DNA of 40,917 nucleotides from Spirogloea muscicola (taxonomy: Eukaryota; Streptophyta; Zygnematophyceae; Spirogloeales; Spirogloeaceae). Position numbers and translations under genes: made by a program. The stretch lies in the NCBI GenBank assembly GCA_009602725.1, contig WELB01000047.1:759746-800662 (forward strand). The letters are read 5' to 3'. Under the pieces are notes generated by a model. That model saw only the letters and a program-made list of their open reading frames with translations. It was not told the origin of the DNA and made no database searches. Of the stretch, positions 1-11,134 are shown in pieces (positions within the stretch are counted from its first letter, which is position 1; each line of letters begins with the position of its first letter).

Positions 1-70
1 GAGAGGGGAGAAGGAGGGAGGGAGGGAGGGAGGGAGGGAGGAGGGAGGGGGGAGGGAAGGGGGGAGAGGC
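1..70. repeat. GGGA/GGA simple repeat
   Basis: A purine-only stretch made of GGGA and GGA units opens the window. It has several runs of three or more G and could form a G-quadruplex. It may be where assembly broke, since it sits at the window edge. Confidence 0.9.
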
Positions 71-2050
71 AGTGTTAGTGTCTCTAGAGGGTGCCATCTA
101 GCCGCTCGTGCACATGCTAGCAGCCATCAGATACGACAGCAAAGCTCTTGGGCTCTACTGTCTTGCAGAATCCAAGATTTTGGCAGTTGAGCCGGTGTAA
201 TGGTGCTGCTGTGTGCTCTTAGGGCCACGAAGGCCTAGTGTCATTGCCTTATGCCCAGTTGCAAGTCGCTCTTGACCTTGCAGGCAAATCATCCATCAAT
301 GGTGCCAAAATGTGAGTCAGCGCATGACAAGCCCGCTCCGCTGAAGCACTTGCACCTAGTAAAGTCAAAAGTGTGAGTACAAGGTTGCATAGGAGTTCCT
401 ATGCACTCCTTGCTCCAGTGCAACAAATCTTGGCCTCCTTGTACTTTCACCCTGAAGTTTTCTACCTGGACCTTGGGCTCCTTGGTGTGCTGATCTTGAG
501 CGCCAGTCTATGCAGCCTACAACCTTGACTACCATCATCGGCAAGTGCACTGGTACTGGTACATCATCATGTCCTATCCTTCATATCGACCTCACACTGT
601 GATGTTGATTAGCTAGCAACTTGCTGCCCTCATGCCACTGAGCACTACACTTCTGATTGCTCCTGTCAAACTTACGCTATTTGCCTGATCGAGTAGTCTT
701 GGCAACGATGCCTACAGGTTGCTCAGCGTGGCCACGGCTCATCTGAAAAGCTGCGGTGTTGTGGCAATCTGCAGCCTGTGACGATCTCGAGATCCTGTGA
801 GGTGGTCTTCGGTGTGGAAGCTTCGATAGCACTTGGAACAAGTTCCTGAGGTTCTGTAGTCGCAGTCAAAGTAGACTGCAAGAGCATGTTACAGTTGGCC
901 ATTGTCTCGGTGTCTTGTAAGTACACAAAGCCTTTCAATCTGTGTTGTAGTCAATGGCAAGATGAAACCCTTAACACAAAATTCCCTGTCCATGAACCAG
1001 GCGAGGAGCATTTGGCTTTGCTGATGCCACCACATGCTGTCAGGCTCCTACGATTTGGGCAACCCTCTCGCTTGCACAGTACGAGTCCAAGCCAGGTGTC
1101 TTCTTGTCAGGTTCATCGGATTGACCAGATTTCCGTGAGTGGAACGTTGCTTCACGCTCAGGCGTGACTTGACCTTCATTATCTTGGCATATAGATTCAC
1201 ACTTCTTTGCTGTGTATGTGGCCAGCTGCACAAGCGACAAGCTGTAAAACCGTTGAAACCCGTCTACATGACTTTCCGTCCTGCCTCTCCAGGGACAAGG
1301 CAGCCATACCAAAAAGGAGACTCAGCCTCAAAAGCACATACAAGCTCATAGGTACATTGCACTGGTGTCCACTAAATGCAGAAGGTTGAGCGAGCCAGGA
1401 ACCAAGCATCCTCCCTGTCATGGAGGAGCTCTTCCAGAAGAAGGGGAGCGTAGAACCTGGGATGTGAATACCACTGCAAGTTTGCCTTGAAAGTAGCCGT
1501 ACATTGCTGCAGGCGACAGGCAGTGGGGTTCAGCTCTTTGTCCTGCCACTTGAGTGTCGGCAAAGTAGACCAGCGGTAGAAGGTATCCAGGGCGACAAGG
1601 CATCCGAAAAGGCGAGCATGCTGGCACATAAGCTGGCCTCTTGGCCATGCGCCGGCATGTCTACTCTTGTCAAGATTGTCCTGGTCAGGTTGCTATCTCA
1701 GGAATCGGCTCAAGAAGTGAGTCATGAACGAGCACATTCTGCGAGCACATCCTCTAACTGTTGCCGCCTGTCATGGTCCTTGAGAGCTTCTCCGGCTGCC
1801 AGTCTGCCCTTTATAAGAATCATTTGAAATCATGTGGGCTCGTATCTCACAACGGCTGCTTCAATGCAGAGCTTTCTCTCACGAGCGACAAAAAGGCAAG
1901 TCTGCCATCAAAGCAGCGGAGATTGTGCCTGCGAGGGGCTGATACATGTGCAACGAACAATCGACTCGAGGATGGGGGGAAAGGATTGGTGTAGGATGTA
2001 GGGTAACTCGTTGGAGTATTCCGAGCCATCGAAGGGGGCGACAGCTCCAG
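71..2050. other. No recognised gene; weak minus-strand exon candidates
   Basis: I recognise no protein family here. Three minus-strand open stretches, at about 365-550, 723-938 and 1040-1312, have hydrophilic composition that would suit exons of an unknown gene. I could not join them with convincing splice sites and no conserved motif is visible. The stretch lacks the hairpin repeats common elsewhere, so it may be unique sequence. Treat as unannotated. Confidence 0.3.
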
Positions 2051-2460
2051 AGGGGGCCAGCCCACAGAAGGATGACAAGGAAAGGTTGACCGTGAGAGAA
2101 GAGAGGAAAGAAGGCCAGCCAGCCAGCCTGTGAAGCTTGTCCGTTCCTTCTGGGCTGGCTTTTCACTGATTCTGACTTGCGGCTGCTTATCAGGGGTTAC
2201 AGAGAATTTCGTAGCTGCTTAGTTTCTCTCTGCTTGTCTTTCTTAGTGCTTCCTCTGGCCCCTCCTCGCACTTTGTTCATTCCTTTGCGGGCTGGCCTTT
2301 TCCAGCCGCTATCCTCTATGGGCGAGCCCTTCTTCTTTTCACAGCCCTCGCCCCCTTCGCCAGCATTCTGGTCTTTGGAAGAACTTCCTTCTTGCCCAAA
2401 AGGGAAGGAGAGAAGGCGAAGAGTGCGGCTGCTTATATCTAAAGAGCGGCAGTAAAGCCA
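2051..2460 (+). mobile_element. Cluster of LINE 3'-end fragments
   Basis: The hairpin module of the window-wide repeat appears here at 2051-2080 (minus), 2137-2166 (plus) and 2272-2340 (plus). Between them, at 2172-2200, is the coding-end signature that translates to DLRLLIRGY. Each piece is truncated and no long open frame survives. The mixture of orientations indicates several independent insertions. Confidence 0.6.
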
Positions 2461-2574
2461 GCCAGGTGCATGCAGAGGGTGTTCATGACGATATCAGTGG
2501 AGTCACAGGCTGGGCAGACGGGGCGCTCTTAGTGCCCGTGTGTCAGCAACAGGTAGTCAGACGAGGAGGAGCTC

Positions 2575-3020
2575 TTCCAGAGGGAAGGAGTGTGTATGAA
2601 GGGGTGGATGGCCTGTGTGGCCAAGTGCAGCGGCAAGCACATTGACAAATGTACGTCCAGAGGAGGGCGAGGGCTGTTGCATGCCAGCCCGAGGAAAGAC
2701 TGACAAGGTCCGAAGGGTCGAAGACCGTTGAAACACATGATTGTAGGTAACATATAGGATAATCACATTGTCCCCCCCCCCACCCCCCCACTGGAGAGCC
2801 GCTTGTCAGAGACTAGGCGCCGGAAAGGAAGTGCTTCGTCCATAGAGAAGAGGGGCTGGCAAAGCCAGTCCGCAAAGAATGGACAATGTCCAAAGCCAAA
2901 GAAAAGAGGTGCCGAAAAAGAGGGACTAGACCCCAAAACACTACAGAACGCAAGACGATGCAAAGGGAAGAAGAAGGCGCGGCCAGATTGACTGGTGGCT
3001 GTGAGAGGCCAAGCAGTCGG
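2575..3020 (-). mobile_element. LINE 3'-end fragments, minus orientation
   Basis: Hairpin modules at 2661-2720 and 2831-2900 read on the minus strand, and a further partial copy lies at 2975-3020. The 2580-2660 stretch carries the alternative tail (GGCC hairpin plus a TACACAC-type end) also found at 11390-11480, 17510-17600 and 30005-30075. A C-rich run at 2770-2789 separates two copies. No intact reading frame is present. Confidence 0.6.
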
Positions 3021-3229
3021 AAAGCAGTCCCCGAATGATGAGCTGAGGGGAGGAAAATCAGCCCACAGACTGACAGGAAACACAGAGAAGAAAGATGGGA
3101 AGAACACGGACATTCCAATAGAGGGAAAAGAAGGTGCACTTCCAATGGGGGCAAGGGAAGGGAAGGGAAAGCTCAGTACCCGCGAGTGAGTAACGAGAAG
3201 GGCGAGAAGGGCATTCTGTCGTCACGGAC

Positions 3230-3560
3230 ATCCTGCGAAGGGAGGGTGGGGCGCTTCGCCTCCCCGCCCGCGCAGCCCGCGCCCCCAACCGCCGCGCTGC
3301 CGGGCCACGTGGCGTCGCGGCGGGGCCCACACGGTCAATGCAGGCCGAGCGGGTCCCGCTCCTACTCGAGGCCGTCTCGGGCCGCCACGTCGCGCAGGCG
3401 CGCACAGGGATGGGCGGCAGCCGCGGGTGTGCGCCACGTGGCGGCATGGTCGAGCCGGCGGGCGGGGGCGAGCGCTGACCAAGCGCGACCCCGGGGCTAC
3501 CCCCTCCCATGGGAGAGTTGCCAATCGTGGCTATTCACGGCGGGGGGGATGTGCTTCCGG
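3230..3560. promoter_or_regulatory. GC island with two perfect G-box palindromes
   Basis: A GC-rich island contains the ten-base palindrome GCCACGTGGC twice, at 3304-3313 and 3433-3442, exactly 129 bases apart. This is the perfect form of the plant G-box bound by bZIP and bHLH factors. No gene start directly downstream is convincing; a repeat end follows at about 3655. The island could be a promoter, a retroelement 5' region, or both. Confidence 0.4.
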
Positions 3561-3654
3561 CCGCGATTGCCTTTACAAGCTGCATGTTGCCGCTTCCTGT
3601 CCATGCCTTCCTTGCGCCGCTTTGTGTCGGCCTGGTTTGCCAGCGTGCTCATTG

Positions 3655-3905
3655 CGTGATATTGGCCATTCTTTCCTGGGCTGGTTTTGCTAGCCCCTCT
3701 TTTCCTCTTTTCTATGGGCGAGCAATTTCTCCGCTCAGGCTCATGCTTTGTACCCGAAATGAGTGTGAATCAAGAGATGGAGGGCTTGTGTGGGCGAGCC
3801 CTTTCCCTTATGTGGCCACGTATAAGTAGAAAGTGCTCGCGCATACAGAAGAGAGGCTGGCAAAGCCAGCCCGAAAATAAGGACAATGTCCAAAGCCAAA
3901 AAACA
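3655..3905. mobile_element. Two oppositely oriented LINE 3' ends
   Basis: A plus-oriented hairpin module at 3655-3725 is followed by a minus-oriented one at 3830-3905. The stem here has the form GGCTGGC ... GCTAGCC or its variants, pairing over about seven bases with one G-T wobble. The head-to-head arrangement points to two separate insertions. Confidence 0.6.
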
Positions 3906-3917
3906 AAGAGGTGCCAT

Positions 3918-4071
3918 CAGCCCATAAAGGTCGCTTAACTGATGCCCGAATACCGGACGGCAATCGACAAGCTCTTGAGCTACCAGCTAAGGCTCGACCA
4001 GCTTTCTGATGCGACGCATGAGCCTGAGCTCGCTGCCGACAAGCTGACACTCGACTTCGCAAGAATGACAA
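3918..4071 (-). mobile_element. LINE C-terminal coding fragment
   Basis: Read on the minus strand this encodes a peptide containing RSRVSACRQRAQAH and HQKAGRALAGSSRA. It matches the better copy at 29830-29980 (RRRVSACLQRAQAN, HQKAGRALVGSRRA). About 130 bases of it recur almost unchanged at 11524-11652. It is a truncated piece of a reverse-transcriptase-type open reading frame, not a gene. Confidence 0.65.
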
Positions 4072-4318
4072 GTAGCTGGGCGAGATCTGGTTGGTGGCAG
4101 AAGGGCTTGAGGTCTGCTTTCAGGCATCGATCGGCGACCCCCGTGTGCTGACCCTCGGTCGTCGAGCGGGCAAATTCAGCACTGCCTCGTGTTTGCAGCG
4201 AGCGAGTGGTGTATCTCATCCGAGGTGCTCGCTCCTTGTCCTTGGCCACTCCGGCCTCCCATCACTTCCGGAGTACTGGCACACGCTCCCCCCGGCACCA
4301 GGCCGGCGCGGCGCCTGG

Positions 4319-7300
4319 ATGGGCGCCCTCGCCCGCGCCCTGCGCCGACTCGCCGCGCCCGCGCGCTGCTGCGCCACCCNCTCTGCGCCGCCGGCGCCGC
4401 CTGCCGCGAGCTGCGCGCCGCCGCCGCCAGCGACGACGCCTGGGAGCCGCGCTGCGCCGCCTGGGCGGGCCGCCTAAACGTCGCCGCCTGGCGCCCCGGC
4501 GTCGCCTCCTACAAGGCGCTCTTCCGCTTCCTCCTCGCCGCGGGGCGCCTCGTCGACGCCTGGTCGCTCTCCCGCGCCCGCACGCGCGTCCGCCGGGGAG
4601 CTGACATCGTCTACATCACCTGGGTGAGTGACCCTCTTCGTCAACCCCCCCCTTTCTGACTGTCCTGTAAGCCCGGAGCTAAGACTCGCCTTGCAGGTCT
4701 GAGCCCACGTTCACTTCAGCACGACTGGCAGCACACTGACCCGCCTCTGCCTGCATTGCCTCCACAGGGCTATGTCTCGGTCGTGGCCTGCCTCATCGGG
4801 CAAATCACCGGATATGGTAAGCTCCCAGAGGTCCAGTTGCTTCTGACCCCCCCGGTCGTCGGAGGACTCGCCACCTTATCGAGACCGGTGGTCAGCTGGC
4901 CAGGGCGAGTGCTGCATGTGGGTGGTGCTGGGAGCCCCCTCTTGTCGTGCCTAGATACCAGTGAGCAGCTCTGCCACAGGTTGACGCGTCAGGATGTAGG
5001 CACAACCCCACCCTCTGCCCCTTTCCTCCCCACGCCTCCAATCCCCTTCTCTCTCCATCCATCTCTGTCTCACTCTTGACCTCTCCCTCCCTCCCTCTCC
5101 TCACTTTCCTCCTCCCATTTCCCGCCCACTACTCTCATCCCTCCCCATAGCTCGCTCTCTCCTCTCCACCCTTACGTGTGGAGCATCTTGACTGATACTC
5201 TGACAGTGGTAGTGTGGTAGTTACCTGGTTCACGTTATTTCATTCTCATGTTCATGACCCTCGCATACCTCGACTCACACATTTTCGATCTGGATACAAT
5301 TAATCCACCTGCTCCCTCGGCTGGGAAGGCTTGGTCTTGCTTCTCACCTGCTCATCTATATCTGGTCTACTTCTCTACAAGCTAACAATGCGGCCATTGG
5401 AATTTACACCACTATTCCACCCATCTTCATCCACCTATCTTGCGTAATAAAAGGGGTCCATTACGCGTCTGGCATCCAAGTACTCAGCCAACCCTGTCCT
5501 CCACCACCACGCCCATGCCAACACTTGCCCCACTCTTCCTGGCGTGCAGCCTTCACCCAAGCACTCCTTACACGTTTGTCCACCGCCCTGCCCTCAGGCC
5601 ATAACGTGGCGTGCAAGTGGACGCCACTGTTCGAGGTTGTGGGTGGCGCTGATGGCTCCCAGCACGTCGTGTTCTACGGCCGCCAGAACAGCACCAATGT
5701 GGTGCTGCCAGGCCACCTGCACTTCACCCCCTGTAGAGCACCCAATCAGGTGCAGGACTCGGGACCTCCGGCTCCCCCTGGTCTGCTGGAAGCGCCTTGA
5801 GCCCCACCATGATTCCTGCTGTCGCCTGAGTCGGACCTGGCCCGATGGGGCCAATGACCGTTGTGCAGTTCTGGTTAAAGGCGATCAGGGAAGGAGGGGA
5901 GGATGCGTGGCCCCCCGAGATCATCCAGGAGCCGGGGCCAGCCTTGGACGTATCAACCACGTCTACACTGCGGACTCCTGGCAGGACACCTGCTAGCCTC
6001 CCTGGCGAGCAGCCGCAGCCAGAGGTGGACGAAGACACTGGCAGAGCGAACGCCTCCAGTGTCCAAGCGGCGGTGCTGCATGGTGGGCGGAGTCACTCGG
6101 TGGTGGGCCAACTGTCAATGCGGGGCAGTGGAGGCCGGCGTGCTGACAGGGGGCCAGTCCAGGACCCTGTTGAGCTGGACCTGCAGCGGCTCACAGCTGC
6201 GGCGAGCTGTGTTAGCCACAACCCTGCTGCAAGGCCCACCATCCCGATGGCTCCGCTTTTGCCGATGGTTAGCACTGCACGCCCCCTCACCACCTTTGCC
6301 TCTTCCCACTCTCTGCCATGCTCGCCATTGGCTCCTCCTCTGGAAACCCGGCCCCGACTACCTGTGAGGCTTTTCAGGCGTCCAAGGCAATGGTCAAGAC
6401 TGTTGAACAGAAGGAGCACTGTCGAGTGGTGATTGCCCCTGCAATCAGTAGCCCCCCCTCCCATCCACCCCCGCTCCGTTGCCGTGACTGCAGGGCAAGA
6501 AGCGGAGCAACGCCAATGGCCAGATTGAGCCCAAAGCCAAGGAGGCTCAGCTCCGGGCTTGCCACTTGGACTTTGTGCGGCAGCTCCTCGACGCATGTAG
6601 GCTCTCGGGCGAGGCAACGCCGCCGGCGTCGTCCCTTCGCCTGCTCCTGCTCACCAGCCTCAGCAGCCAGCCGTTTGATCCTCTCACTGCGCTCTTCCCG
6701 GAAGTGTAAGATTCTTTGCCTGCTTGTTTTCGTGCAATGTGGCAACCTGTTCAAATCGCAAGCGAAATCAAGTTGACAGCAGGACGTGCTTCGCTTGGCG
6801 ACAGCAATGATTGCAAACTCCACAGCTGTCAGACCAATCCAGATCAGTTGGCCCTCGCCGTTGTTCATCTGCTGTTGGTTACACCAAGAACACTTCCTGA
6901 GTTGAGATACAAGCAACTGGCTAATGAAAGACTACCCTTGACAAATTTCTGGCGAGCTGTGCTCTGCTGCAGTCATGCTAGGAACGACTCCAAGTCCTTC
7001 CGGCGGCTCCTCGGCCCGACCCTCTGCCGAGGCCTGGCCCAGAGGTCGACCAGCCCAGAGAGGAACCTCAGGGCGGCAGAAGCCAGTCAAGGAGGCGGGA
7101 GCTGGTGGACGGACAACGCTGTACACCGCGAGAACAGCCTCTGGGTGGGCTACTACGGAATGCCGCAGGCACCACGGTATGGCCCGGCTTGGGACGGAGG
7201 GGATCTGTGCGACGGGCCCCACGGCCGCGTCAGCTCCGTGCAGCCGCAGCTTCTGCTGCTCCACTTTGCAGGGTCACTGTCAGATAGTGCCGTCGTTGCA

Positions 7301-8225
7301 CGGCACCTCAGAGGTAGGTCACATCCCTGCTACTCCCAACCTTTTCCCGCAAGTTACATATCATAATTGCTGTAAGCAAGTGGCATCTGCATCTTTACTA
7401 CAATGAGGTCCGTGTACGCGCTTCCTGTACGTGAACTTCGGACGAAGCATGCATTGAAGAAAATCGTACGGCACTACATTGTCCTGTATCAAGTATATGC
7501 GGAGCTGCAATTTGTCATGCAGGCGACCACAGTATTGAGTATGGCAACATAGTTTTCGAGGCCAGGCTAGCCACCAAGGTGTCGGACCCCATCCCGCCCG
7601 CTTCCATCCGGATGCTAGGACGGGATGGTCTCCCCCCTGACCTTGTTGCAAGGTAGGAGACTCCATCATGCCTCGTGCTTATGACGTGCTGTACTATCCT
7701 TTAGCGCATGCCAAGAAGATATAAGTGGTGGTATGCACGTTCAAGCAACCACTGCATGCACCTATACATGCCACTGCTACCTTTCACAGTGCTGCACAGT
7801 TAGTCAGATTGCTGCAGCGCACAAGATAATGGGTGGTCCCAGCTAGAATTGGAGTCCCCAGAGCAGGTTGTGCTGGATGACTTGTAAAGATCAGCTAGCA
7901 CATCGTGGAATTGGCTTGGCACCGTGCTGCTGTGAGCACGGCAATGACACCCTTCTCAGACTTACAGAATTATCGGTCAATGCTTCACAGTTACTCTGGG
8001 GAGGGGACGACACCTGGATATGGGCCGCAGTACCCCCGGTACATAGCAGGGTCCTTGTTGCAGGAGCGGGGCGGGACGATGGTTTTCCTATGGCACGGCA
8101 CGGACATTGTGCTGCGCTTGTGCCGCTTGGACTTCCACCGTGCGCTCGCGCATGGGAAGCCAACACCAAAGAACTGCGCCATCAAGAGTCTCTTTGTCTC
8201 CCACTCCAATTCTTCCAACTCATAA
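4319..8225 (+). CDS. F-box protein, FBXO31 / At5g39450-like
   Basis: Likely substrate-recognition subunit of an SCF ubiquitin ligase. Exons I can phase: about 4319-4623, 4768-4816, 5598-5749, 6494-6705, 6973-7313, 7523-7652 and 7960-8225, with GT-AG junctions. The first exon holds the F-box, with its second half ending in CRELRAAAASDDAWEPRC. Exon 2 gives GYVSVVACLIG, exon 3 gives WTPLFEVVGGADG, exon 5 gives LWVGYYG, and the last exon gives SYSGEGTTPGYGPQYP and MVFLWHG. This order matches plant At5g39450 and the C-terminal half of FBXO31. Two problems remain. The F-box halves lie in different frames around the ambiguous base at 4380. The 7652 donor and 7960 acceptor do not agree in phase, so a tiny exon may be missing. 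The start at 4319 is the first methionine in frame with the N-terminal F-box half. Family assignment is firm; substrates are unknown. Confidence 0.8.
4624..6493 (+). other. Introns 1-3 of the F-box gene
   Basis: Three introns occupy most of this span: 4624-4767, 4817-5597 and 5750-6493. The second carries a long pyrimidine-rich tract around 5020-5170. The third is GC-rich and open in several frames, but joining exon 3 directly to exon 4 keeps phase 0 and gives a continuous protein. I therefore see no need for an exon inside it. Confidence 0.6.
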
Positions 8226-8940
8226 GTGCCTCACATAGGAGGTACTTCTGTGCACCTGCCTGACAGAGAGCATGTTATCGAAGTTACAAGTTAGAGGACA
8301 TTTGTAGTGATCGTCCACGGGTGTTCGTTGCCAAGGTGCAAAGAGACGTTCGCCCTCCCCCTCATACAGCCACTTTCCATAACTGGCTGTTTTATGAACA
8401 TGTTGCCCATCTTCAATACCTGCTTCGATCAAGCAGGATTTTGCGTGGCACCCCTCTCTCAACTGGTTTACCCAGACACCGTGCATCGGACGACACCATG
8501 CATCACGCATGGCGAAGGCTGGACCAATACTTTGACTGCTGCCTTAAGTATCTCAGGTGAAAGGCTGGTAGCACAAGCGGCAGCAAGGCAAGGACCAGAA
8601 GGTTCCTCGATATCTGTCATGAAATATCCCGTCGAAGGCTTATTCATGTCGATCTGATGACAAGGCATGTGAGGTGGCACCACACGCGGACAACTGAGGC
8701 ACGTCACCTATCTATCACTGTAAACCAGAGCTCGCAAACACAGCACCTCCAGCTCAACCCCGGTCGAGTAAGTGCGGATTTGCCTTTGAAACCGTCGATT
8801 GCACATCACCAGGCCAACCCCATCCTGCCATCCCAACCACTCAGCCACCGTGCGTATCTGCCGCTGGGCCGCAGGTTTGGCATCCGAGAGGCAGCCCCAT
8901 CCTACCTCCCGAAACGGTTCAACAAGCCCGAAGAGAAGCC
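8226..8940. other. No recognised feature
   Basis: This follows the F-box stop codon and presumably includes its 3' untranslated region. I see no conserved coding motif, RNA gene or repeat module in it. Confidence 0.4.
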
Positions 8941-8944
8941 GAAA

Positions 8945-9470
8945 ACCCCTTAGACGGAAGGGCCTCGCCCATGGAGGATAGGGGCTGCAAAAGCCAGCCC
9001 ATAAAAGAATGAACAAAGTACGAGAAGGGGGCCAGGAAAAGCGCTAGGAAAAAGAAGCACAACAAGAAACAAAGCAGCTACGTATTACTCAGTAATCTCT
9101 GCTAAGCAGCCACAGGTCAGAGAAGCTAGGCTCCTGGAAGTGGGTCCCTGGCCAGAGCCAGAGACAGCAGCGAGGGCTCAACCGGCACGCAGGTGCAGCG
9201 TGCGGGCCATTGACCTCTGCAGCGAGACGGCCAAGCGCATCCGGTACACCCGCGCTAGCGACCCGGCTGCATGAAAGTCCACTGATTCCCCATGGAAGCG
9301 GCGGACCATGGCATGGCGGGCGAGCTGGTTGAGCAGCTCGAGCGCCCAACGCCCCATGCATGTCGATAGCCAGCGGGAAGAACTCGTCTTGAAGGGAAGG
9401 GCTCGCCCGTAGAAAAAGAGGGGCTAGCAAAGCCAGCCCAGAAAAGAATGGACATTGTCCGCAGCCGATG
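8945..9470 (-). mobile_element. LINE fragment, minus strand, frameshifted
   Basis: On the minus strand the fragment reads LAIDMHGALG, then, after frame changes, a segment resembling GSLARVYRMRLAVSLQRS and LHLRAG. This is the same C-terminal domain seen at 34560-34990 and 28350-28700. Hairpin modules flank it at 8951-9020 and 9391-9460. Frameshifts show it is dead. Confidence 0.65.
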
Positions 9471-9662
9471 GGGATGACCCAACTTCACGAGCGAAGGCGG
9501 GTACCGGCCAGGCTAGCGGCGGGTAAAGATGCGGGAATAGCGGTCTCAGGCTACACTGGCCTTGGGATCGAGGGTGGAGTGGGAGCCAAATGCGCCAAAG
9601 AGCCTGCTCCAAAAAACACAGAACCATTCTTTCCGACTGAAGATAAGCGAGCGGAGGGCTGA

Positions 9663-9880
9663 AAAATCCCAATGGGGGCAAGGGCTGTGAGAAGCCAGCC
9701 CGTAAAGACTTGACAAGGTTCGAAGGGGCCAAACTACGAGCTAAGCAGCAACTACGGGGCCTGAAGAAGAAGTGGCTCTCCCAATGGGGGCAAGGGCTGT
9801 GAGAAGCCAGCCCGAAAAGAATTGACAAGGTTCGAAGGGGCCAAACTACGAGCTAAGCAGCGACTGCGGGGCCTGAAGAG
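9663..9880 (-). repeat. 112-bp direct tandem repeat of the hairpin module
   Basis: Two almost identical copies lie head to tail, starting at equivalent positions 9671 and 9783 (period 112). Each contains the GGGCTGTGAGAAGCCAGCCC hairpin and the GACAAGGTTCGAAGGGGCC segment. Few substitutions separate them, so the duplication looks recent. Confidence 0.85.
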
Positions 9881-9990
9881 GCTATGGCAGAATGGGGGAG
9901 GATGGACCACTTAGTAGTTACGAGTGAAGAGGCTATGGCAAAGTGCTGGGACCGAGGAGTTCGACTCGGTCCAGTTTCTTCCTTTGAGCC

Positions 9991-10095
9991 AACTTGCCGC
10001 CGCCGCCGCCGCCGCCGTCGCTGCTGTTGTCGCCGCTGCCATTGCCGCTGCCGTCGTCGCCGCTGCTGTCGTCGTAGCTGTCTTCGCTGCCGCCA
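9991..10095. repeat. GCC/GCT trinucleotide repeat
   Basis: A run of GCC units grades into GCT, GTC and ATT variants. All three frames on both strands stay open through it, which makes artificial reading frames of 60-90 residues. I see no sign that it is coded. Confidence 0.85.
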
Positions 10096-10290
10096 CTGAA
10101 CGACCAGCGGACATCGAGTGAGCGTCCCGTACGTGCCAGGAAGGCTCGGGCTGGCGCGTTAGGTCGTCTACTTGAGGAGCCTTCTACCGGCAAACTGCGT
10201 CAACTGGTACGTAAACGGGTTTGGCTAGACATACGTGATCTAGCTTTATCCCCATCCATTGTATTGACTGCATCTTCGTGAGCATTCTGT

Positions 10291-10390
10291 ACTGGTTCTG
10301 AGACCCTTCATTGGGCGTGAAACTGGTTCTGTCCGAAGTCCCTTAATCGGGCGTGAAACTGGTTCTGTCCGAAGTCCCTTCATTGGGGCT
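10291..10390. repeat. Short tandem repeat, about 36-bp unit
   Basis: The unit begins ACTGGTTCTG and ends GGGCGTGAA. It starts at 10291, 10322 and 10358; the first copy is shortened to 31 bases. Nothing around it shows a gene. Confidence 0.8.
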
Positions 10391-10399
10391 ATCAAATAT

Positions 10400-11130
10400 A
10401 TCATTACTGTTCCAAAAATCGATGCTGTCACTGATACTGTTACTGTGACGATTACTGGACATCAGTTTCGGACCTAGTCCTCGCATCACTATTGTTTGCT
10501 TGGTGTTTCCACTGCCTCTTTACTGGTATTGGGTACACTGGAGATCATCCATCACAAGCTCCAGTTACCTTTTGATTCCAATGCTAAACTATCCATTTCA
10601 TTTCAAACCCAGCAATGTGCAAATTTCTCATTTTCTATCTCCTTTCACAATATTTGGCGTTCAGTCACGTGGACTCAACCTTGTCACCTGCGTTTCACAC
10701 ACATCTGTCCTATTGACGGTAAGTAGCAACCGACACCATGTGGCACGACATATCCGACAGCAGTAGACTTGCTGCTAAAGACCAATCGATGCTGCTGGGA
10801 CAATCAATATACACAACCTTTGGCTTGGCATGTCTCTGTGTCGAGAAAGTCTGGCTCTGTGGTATCAAGCATAGCAACTGCCTTTGGCCACTGTGCTCAA
10901 CCAGACAATGTACAGCAAGTTCCGTCCATCATAACACGGCCGTGCCCTTCTGGAAGAGCTGTCTCTTTCCTTCCCGAGACTGTGTGGCCCTGAGATGCGC
11001 GTTGCTTGCAGATTGCAAGCTCGGTGTCTCATGTGCACAAAGTTTGGATTCTGCCTTTTTCTTGCACCGCCGGCCTCCTCAGCTGGCGCCGTCATGTGCA
11101 ATTGGGGAGAAAGCAAGACACAGCGACTCC
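10400..11130. other. No recognised gene
   Basis: Lower-GC sequence with short open stretches in several frames. A stretch from about 10496 ends at a donor-like GGTAAGT near 10720, but the translation shows no motif I know and no partner exon is evident. Confidence 0.3.
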
Positions 11131-11134
11131 CAGC

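Noticed and set aside
5845-6432. 195-residue open frame inside the F-box gene
   Set aside because: Direct splicing 5749 to 6494 keeps phase and the family alignment; the open frame shows no family motif and starts without a suitable acceptor.
9715-9735. GGTTCGAA, resembling a tRNA B box, in the hairpin repeat; possible SINE
   Set aside because: Many copies lack it (GGTCTGAA, TGTCCAAA, AGTACGAG), no A box lies at the right distance, and the repeat is attached to a LINE coding end.
9884-10193. Open frames of 65-86 residues across 9884-10193
   Set aside because: All are translations of a GCC/GCT microsatellite that stays open in every frame.
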